Source: Bimastos eiseni (lineage: Eukaryota; Annelida; Clitellata; Crassiclitellata; Lumbricidae). Taken from it: a stretch of 64,000 nucleotides of DNA. Of this stretch, positions 57,950-64,000 are shown piece by piece (position 1 is the stretch's first letter; each line of letters starts with the position of its first letter). The notes below the pieces were generated by a model. It did not search any database and was not told the DNA's origin. It saw only the letters and a program-made list of their open reading frames with translations. Both the position numbers and the translations under genes were made by a program. The stretch covers positions 11,026,728 through 11,090,727 of the forward strand of contig OY365810.1 in the NCBI GenBank assembly GCA_959347315.1, given 5' to 3'.

Positions 57950-58340
57950 AAGCCCACAATGGGTATGAGAACTCCTACGTATTATCCCGTATGGGGGAGT
58001 CCGCGCTTCAAGAGAATAAATAACAGCGTTCAAGAGACGGCGAAGCAAGTGACAGGCTATCAGACGGCCCAGCCTACGGGTCAGCGGAGGAACAGCGGAA
58101 ACAAGTATCGGGCATTACGGTCAGCGCAATTAAGGGGAAGGGCCCTGCCTGCAACCCGATACGAACAGCTCAGGGGCTGCGGGCCGCGCGGACGGGAGGG
58201 ACAACCGACTTCATAACTAAACCATACCGAGGGACCGAGTGGCAGCCTACGAGGTAATTATTTCCTGATTGGAGCGAGACTTTATTAACCGAGTTAATGT
58301 GGAGATAAAAGCACGTTCAGCTCGACTACACAGAGTGCCA
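57950..58340. promoter_or_regulatory. Candidate intronic regulatory island
   Basis: GTAATTATT (58254-58262) followed by TCCTGATTGG, TTATTAACCGAGTTAAT (58282-58298, an imperfect GTTAAT palindrome of HNF1-like form) and GGCATTACGG, CAGCGCAATTAAGG words. CpG-rich and non-repetitive, inside the intron of the coiled-coil gene. Confidence 0.35.
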
Positions 58341-58849
58341 CAGTGATCGGCGAGCTGTGTTCCACTATGTTCTCTTTATAGTTCCTCTGCGTTCTCTTGT
58401 GTTCCTCTATATGTTCCGCATAGTTCATCTGTGTTCCGCTGGCTTATGGTTCTAGGTTCGTGTCCTCGGCTTTTATCTGCGCTTCGAGTTTAGAGTAATG
58501 AGCAGCGTAAGATCTTTATTGTATGAAGGGGACATTGGTTTCAAAGTATGTAGAACAATCAACAGTGAGTCAATCCGCGTCAACACACCGTGATATAGCT
58601 TTAGTTGATTCAGTACATTGTAAGTGTGTGTCCAAACAGTTGATCCATTTCGTGGTAGCCTACTGCTGTCAAATTCAGTGCAAAGTGGCTTCCATGTGCG
58701 CTGCTATCAATAACGAGAATTGAGAGACCAGTGGGACGATCGCATCGGACTGACTAAGGCAATGAAGGATGATGATCTGAGCTAAAACAGTGCAACTTAA
58801 CTCACGAAAAATTTCTCATCTATCGTGTCTTATCTGATTATTTATATAG

Positions 58850-58905
58850 CGCTTCTCACAGTACTATAGCTATTCATCTGCCGGAGAAGTAACCGGGTAA
58901 CTTAT
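58850..58905 (+). repeat. Dispersed repeat family C, copy 4
   Basis: TTTATATAGCGCTTCTCACA, then GTACTATAGCTATTCATCTG. Collinear with copy 3, 1.6 kb upstream. Confidence 0.6.
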
Positions 58906-59977
58906 AGTCCGATATACTGAGATAGCTCGTAGATGCATACATACATTATATTCAAATATCATGCATACATACATGAATATGCGTGAAGAGAAGCAACTTA
59001 CTTGAACTTTTTTATTTTCAACTGTCAGATTGAAAATATTTCATGTTATATGCGACAAAAAATTTCGCTGACTGTAACGGCTCCATATTTGCATTTGAAG
59101 CGGGTTTTCATTTGATAGGTAGGTTTTCAGATTTAATTTATACAATTAGCACAGCTGTATTTTCAAATTGCCCTGCGTAAAAGTTCAGAATTGGCAAGTA
59201 GAACAGGACCGAGACCATATGATCGCCATGTAAAAATATTGAGCCTACATTAGTTACAGTCGTGCGTGAAAAATAATAATATTTTTGTTTGCTTTCCAAC
59301 TGACAAACCGCAGTATGATTACAAGAACAGTATGAACGAATGATGACAAATAATTACAGTCGAATTTAGGTGTCTGTAGCCGTACAAGGCGCTCATTACG
59401 TTATGAATCTAAAGTCTTACTCAAGATTCCGTAACAGTGAGAAAGAGGAGGAGGAGGAGGCTGTAACCCATATGTAGGCTACTCTCTCCAGTAGGCCTAC
59501 ATGTAGACTGAGCGCTGTAACTGCCCCACATTGGATGGATTACATCACATTACAATAGATCAAGTAGGGATGGAGATAGTGATGGATATCCGTTGACCAG
59601 ATGATGTGTAGCCTGTTAATGTCCGTAAAACGGCGTCTCTGCTTCGCAGCTGACAATAAATAGACTGCGACTTAAACGGTGTAAGCGCAAACGTAATGGT
59701 ATGAAAGTTGGTTTGATGTTTGATGCATAGCGTTTGGTCGAGTTGAAATCATCGACCGATTACGATCGGCACCTGAAGACCCCGTAAGAAGAGCAGACGG
59801 CAAACGCTCACTCTAGTCTCTCAGTCGGTCTTTGTTCTAGAAGGCGAATGAAACAATATCCCGTTTCCAAGAAGAGCGATGCGTTTGACTGATAGGGGCC
59901 GTATATATAGACTATAATAGGCCGACGATTGCTTTACCATTGAAACTGCGACTAAGCTTGTCTCGTTTTCTTTACAG

Positions 59978-60017
59978 ACGAAGCCGTGTCCTGAATCTCG
60001 CAGAAATTCGTCAGATG
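59978..60017 (+). CDS. Coiled-coil gene, 40-nt micro-exon
   Basis: A 40-nt exon between an excellent acceptor (CTCGTTTTCTTTACAG ending at 59977) and an excellent donor (GTAAGT at 60018-60023). Joined in phase 0 to the long exon it reads TKPCPESRRNSSD plus one base, with no stop. The resulting serine/arginine-rich peptide directly follows the coiled coil. The good borders and the compatible phase are the evidence; the exon is far too short to prove by composition. The next exon, to be entered in phase 1, was not found up to 64000, so the gene probably continues past the window. Because 40 nt is not a multiple of three, skipping this exon would shift the frame. Confidence 0.55.
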
Positions 60018-60267
60018 GTAAGTGCAGACCATTAGATGTGTATCATCTGTATATTTGCGCTTTGCTACGCTATCGTCTTACATTGATCTTCCTGGATGAG
60101 ACCAGTCATCCCCGCTGAGCGTTTCAAGGGGCGTTCTAACGGAACGTATCATCCCGTGATAAAAATCTGTTGTCATGATCTTAATTAGATTATATAAGAG
60201 CGCGGCGAGATGAGTTACTGGTACCGCGGTGGTGTTCATTTTTAGAATGGTGGTTAATGTGATAACA

Positions 60268-60345
60268 TCGGTCATTAACGTCGCCCTCCTCCTTTAACCA
60301 GGCTTGGGACTGGCACTGTCAGAGAGCAAACAGTGACGGGTTAAA
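60268..60345 (+). repeat. Dispersed repeat family A, copy 8
   Basis: Well preserved: GGTCATTAACGTCGCCCTCC, then TCCTTTAACCAGGCTTGGGA, then CTGGCACTGTCAGAGAGC. Located in the presumed next intron. Confidence 0.75.
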
Positions 60346-60570
60346 CTTCAATTGGTGTGCACGATAGATATAAAACCTTCTTCCTCCCGAAGCTAAAACA
60401 CACAAATTGTTTTAAAGTTCCTACTCTTGATCATGCCACTTTTACAACTTGCCATGAGAGAAGTAAGAGACAGAATTTTGCCCTTTGTGTAATTTATTTT
60501 TTTCCTGTGTGGAAAAGGTCTTTTGCGTGACGCATTTCCTTCGAAGCGTTTCCGGTAAAAGTCAATGAGC
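60346..60570. other. Gene-free stretch
   Basis: Nothing recognised. Confidence 0.4.
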
Positions 60571-60778
60571 GTTCTTTAGTGCAAAGTAAGTTCTTTAGTG
60601 CAAAGTAAGTTCTTTAGTGCTAAGTAAGTTCTTTAGTGCAAAGTAAGTTCCTTAGTGCTAAGTAAGTTCTTTAGTGCTAAGTAAGTTCTTTAGTGCAAAG
60701 TAAGTTCTTTAGTGCTAAGTAAGTTCTTTAGTGCTAAGTAAGTTCTTTAGTGCTAAGTAAGTTCTTTAGTGCTAAGTA
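60571..60778 (+). repeat. 19-bp tandem array, eleven units
   Basis: Unit GTTCTTTAGTGCTAAGTAA, with an A/T variant (GCAAAG or GCTAAG) alternating among units. Length is almost exactly 11 x 19. Confidence 0.95.
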
Positions 60779-60884
60779 TATATAGCATTGTGTACGTCAC
60801 CCAAGCGTATAGCGACCAAACGTCCTAAAAAATTGCGTCTACATCTATGGTACATCTATGTTTATGGCATAGTTATCAAAGCAA

Positions 60885-60950
60885 ATAATGATACAATACA
60901 ATACAACTAACATTTTTAGCACGCCTTAATAAAACAGAGTCTTACTTAAA
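60885..60950 (-). repeat. Retroelement-type 3' tail, second copy
   Basis: Reverse complement of the 6412-6478 layout: GATACAATACAATACAACTA, then ACATTTTTAGCACGCC, TTAATAAAACAG and CTTACTTAAAGG. Confidence 0.6.
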
Positions 60951-60984
60951 GGACACGTTACAGATATCAATCGTATTTGAGAAT

Positions 60985-61040
60985 TTATATAGCGCCTCTC
61001 ACAGAGCAAGCTATTTGGAGGCGCATTTCGGTGCCATTTT
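60985..61040 (+). repeat. Dispersed repeat family C, copy 5
   Basis: TTTATATAGCGCCTCTCACA, then AGAGCAAGCTATTTGGAGGC and GCATTTCGG. The best-preserved copy, with GCGCC/GGCGC arms. Confidence 0.65.
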
Positions 61041-61226
61041 AAGCAGTGTACGTTGTTACATAGATAAGACATTTGCCCCATGACTATAGGAGAGTCAATG
61101 GTGGCAGATTGGTGCACACACGCTGACCCAACCAACAGATTCTCGACTAGTTTCGATGTGGACATCAAATTCGAAGAAACTTCTGCAGCAGGGTTGATGG
61201 AATGTCCGATGATACGGCCTACCGAT

Positions 61227-61445
61227 GTGGCACGGTGTCCGATTGGTCAGCGCGGTCGGCTTGTAACGCGAAAGTATGGGTTTGATCTTCGTCCAAGGGG
61301 TCACTGTGTAGTGAGTACTAGAGACGTTGAGCAAGTCCATCGCACAATTGCTATCCACAACACTGCAGTCGCACCGTCGAGGCGTGTCTTCACTTCTGAA
61401 CTAATTGAAAGAAGAGCCATATCAAATTACAGTTGCATTGTATTG
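61227..61445 (+). mobile_element. tRNA-derived SINE, copy 2
   Basis: Head GTGGCACGGTGTCCGATTGG with TCAGCGCGG (A box), CGGCTTGTAACGCG (anticodon-arm-like, TGT in the loop), and GGGTTTGATCTTC (weak B box). Tail TTCACTTCTGAACTAATTG, then GAAGAGCCATATCAAATTAC, AGTTGCATTGTATTG, matching copy 1. It accounts for most of the open plus-strand frame at 61080-61568. Confidence 0.75.
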
Positions 61446-61799
61446 CGTAATAGTTTGCCTTATTCAGACGTAATCAACTATAATAAGACATTCTTGTGGT
61501 TGGAAATGCTGCCTAAGTCTGCTTGCGTTGACCTCTCTCTCAATGCTCGAAGTCACAGCAGAAGATGAGATAACCGAATTGTTTTGCTGGGTGTATGTGC
61601 GGTGAATGGTGACAGCTGGGAATGTTTTGTGGAGACGGAAACGCTCGAGGGAAAGCCAGACGACAAGTGAACACACAGACGGAGTGTCTGAAACAAAGAC
61701 ACGAACATCCTACACTCAAAGCAAAACCATCGACGAATGGAGTCAATCGGTAGAATAGAGCTTATCTATAATAGAGTCAAGAGGGGTCGGTGGAAACCA
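61446..61799. other. Gene-free stretch
   Basis: Nothing recognised. Confidence 0.4.
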
Positions 61800-62100
61800 A
61801 CCAACTGACTGACTGCATGGCTGGCGGGCTCACTGAGTGGATGTCTGACTGACTGACCGACGAACTGACTGACTGAATGACTGGCTGGTTGGTTGGCTGG
61901 TTGACTTAGTGACTGACTAACTGACTGACTGACTGACTGACTGTGCCCGACGTACTGACTGACTGACCGATTGACTGATTGACCACCTGACTGACCAACT
62001 TTGACCGACTTTGACCGAACAGCTGACTGACTGACTGACTGACTGACTGACTGACCGACTTTGACAGTGCTGACCGACCGACCGACCGACAGACGGACCA
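61800..62100 (+). repeat. (CTGA)n degenerate microsatellite
   Basis: GACTGACTGACTGA units with CCGA, TGGC and TTTGACC interruptions; translates to SVSQ/VGQS repeats on the minus strand, not coding. Confidence 0.9.
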
Positions 62101-62939
62101 ACCGACGTGCGATGATGCCTGAATAAGCATGACCAGCGACAGTGGAAGTATTCGTTAGAAGAGGAATTGACCTGAAATTGCCGACTTCTTGACATGGCGA
62201 CGGTGTCGTCCGAGTCATCGATCACTACATAAGTACAGCTCTGCCTTCTCCGTCGCCGCCGCCGCCGCAACAGATCCCAGCTAAACACCACCACCATCCA
62301 CACCAACGCCTCACCCTCTCGCTTCATCCGGTGTGACGCCAGATTGCTCACACGGCTAAAAAGGATCCGACTCACATAAATTACACAGTAAGACGCAGGG
62401 AGCCGAATTTAAAGCATCACCCTGCATTGACAGAAACCTTTTTTGGGTTATAATACTTCAGCATTGGACATAGAAACTAAGACAATCTTGGACTCATGAT
62501 TAGGATAAGAACACGGTTTTAATGAGGAAATTGGCAGCAACGATATAAAAATATTTCTACTGTGCTGGAACACTCTTGGGATATGATACTGTTGTATGTG
62601 GCAATATAAAAATTAAAATAATCGTGGACTCTTAGGATAAAGACACGGTTTAAAGGAAGGAAGTAACAGCGAGAATATTGAAATAATACTTCTAGTTTAG
62701 AAGAAAGTGTTTCGCGCACGGTGTTAGGGCCTACTTGATCAAATACACCATATTTAGGAACTTCTCCAACCAGGACATGATTTTGCTTCACACCTTCTCA
62801 CTCTGTCGTCCTAGTAATGATTAGTTGACGGTGCATCGCTACTTCCGTCTGGTTTGGGCAGATGACAACGCCAGCGAATGTGTGTCGGTTGCGAATTTCC
62901 CTTTCAATCTCTCATGGTACAAATAGAAGCAGATTCTCG
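62101..62939. other. Gene-free stretch
   Basis: A (CCG)n patch at 62250-62268; otherwise nothing recognised. Confidence 0.4.
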
Positions 62940-63240
62940 CCTTTCTCTGCTTCGAGCAGAATGGAACTTTTATATGGATATCTAATTACAAACTCGCTGC
63001 TGAAAGAAGACGTAATTAGACACTATATGGCGGCACTGGAGTTTGATCGGCGTCAAAGGCGTTTGTTTTTGACGCTAATTTGGCAACTGTGGGAAGACGC
63101 TTGTGGCGACGCCCAAGTATACTCTGCCCTGAGGCAAAGTTTAAGATAACCAAAGGCCGTGGGTTAATCTTTGGAGCGAAGATATTAAGGATGTCAATTA
63201 AGATAACGTTCAAAAGGCGGCGTTGAGTATCGACTTTATA
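62940..63240. promoter_or_regulatory. Candidate regulatory island
   Basis: TAATTA words at 62983-62988 and 63013-63018, each next to an ATATGG (TTATATGGATATC, ACACTATATGGCGG), plus GGCGTTTGTTTTTGACGC (FOX-like). The paired layout of TAATTA and ATATGG about 30 bp apart is unusual. Non-repetitive. Confidence 0.35.
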
Positions 63241-64000
63241 GGAGCAACTGAATCAGATTAGAATATAATGCTCTTTTGTTCATTTGATGCAGAGGCTATA
63301 AGCAGGGTGCAACCCCCAGCTATATCCGGTGGGTGGGTCTACGTACGTGCGTGGGCCCGCTATTGGTGACAGTATAATAATAGTTCTCTAAGCGTTTTTT
63401 TGGATACGTGCGAAATATCTATTCTTGGGCATACATCTAATGTAATCAACGCCGCCGCCTAGCGAATGGAAGGTCTAGTCGACCTTAGCGAGATTCGATC
63501 ATGTTCCAGTGTGTTTTCCATTACTCTTCTACCGATGCGAGATTTAGAAGTTCAAGTACAAAGCAACAGATTTAATTTCCTCGTGATAACAGGGCAAATC
63601 AGGCACGACCCTTCTGTTGTCTATACCCTCTCTTGTTTCCATCGGGAGCAGGTGCCCCAGGGCTTGCCTTCCAAGAACTCCACCTCCCTCTCCTTCCCTG
63701 CGGGTGCTTAATTTCACATCTGGGCCTTTGAACCTGTCACAGTGCAGCAAATACGACAAATAGCTTGTTGACTTATTGTCCGGATACGATATCTCTGACG
63801 ATCTCGATTTTTGATTTCTGAAGCGCAACTGTAGAGCAGCGTGTTTTTATATGGACCTCAATACAACCACGACTCTACTTGATATTGAAATAGTAATGTG
63901 GCCAAACACACGCTCAGAGGGAGGCTTCGTGCTAATTTCAACAGCAATTATAATCTGTCCTCTTTCACTGGGAATGGATTGGGAACAGCTATCAGTATGG
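63241..64000. other. Right edge, gene-free
   Basis: Frames at 63466-63711 (plus) and 63544-63828 (minus) are open without recognisable motifs or convincing splice sites. Nothing else seen. Confidence 0.4.

Larger units (their letters stand above)
56950..59977 (+). other. Intron of the coiled-coil gene (3.0 kb)
   Basis: Contains family C copies, GAT/AAT trinucleotide patches (57375-57400, 57560-57605), a GC-rich island at 57950-58340, a (GAG)n patch at 59442-59460 and a small hairpin with one bulge (ATGTAGGCTACT and AGTAGGCCTACAT, 59472-59502). Confidence 0.65.

Noticed and set aside
61080..61568. 162-codon open frame
   Set aside because: Most of it is SINE copy 2.

Overview
This is a eukaryotic nuclear window, very probably from a marine invertebrate. 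It contains spliced exons with GT/AG borders, very dense micro- and minisatellites, tRNA-derived SINE copies, short hAT-like elements with target-site duplications, a decayed non-LTR reverse transcriptase, and a strong excess of the palindrome TAGGCCTA. No operons, CRISPR arrays or phage genes are visible. The phylum cannot be fixed from the sequence alone.

Left end (1-4258): the first three coding exons of a minus-strand medium-chain dehydrogenase/reductase (MDR, alcohol-dehydrogenase-like) gene, at 4142-4258, 2325-2424 and 1777-1897. The phases join without a break (0, 1, 2). The gene runs off the left edge or has a fourth exon that was not found. Right end (56333-60017): two plus-strand exons of an unrecognised protein with a glycine-rich N-terminus and an acidic/coiled-coil segment, the second exon being a 40-nt micro-exon.

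Middle (about 4.3-56.3 kb): no credible protein-coding exon was found. The stretch is a patchwork of (i) tandem repeats: AT, CT, GTAT, CATC and TCTG microsatellites and minisatellites with periods of 14, 18, 19, 20, 21, 28/29, 52 and 84 bp; (ii) dispersed repeats: at least eight copies of a family carrying a CTCCTCCTTTATCCAGGC-like core, a tRNA-SINE family, elements with TATATAGCGC-type tails, three hAT-like MITEs, fold-back elements and an RT relic beside a 173-bp inverted repeat; and (iii) about fifteen non-repetitive islands of roughly 200-600 bp rich in homeodomain (TAATTA), SOX (ATTGTT), TCF/LEF (CTTTGAT) and POU (ATTTGCAT) type words, which look like candidate enhancers of a developmental regulatory landscape. 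The islands are inferred by eye only; conservation was not tested.

Most long ORFs in the window are translations of simple repeats and are not genes. No undescribed multi-gene system was found. The most rewarding items are the reassembled MDR gene, the micro-exon gene, the transposon structures with target duplications, the higher-order satellite and the regulatory-island candidates.
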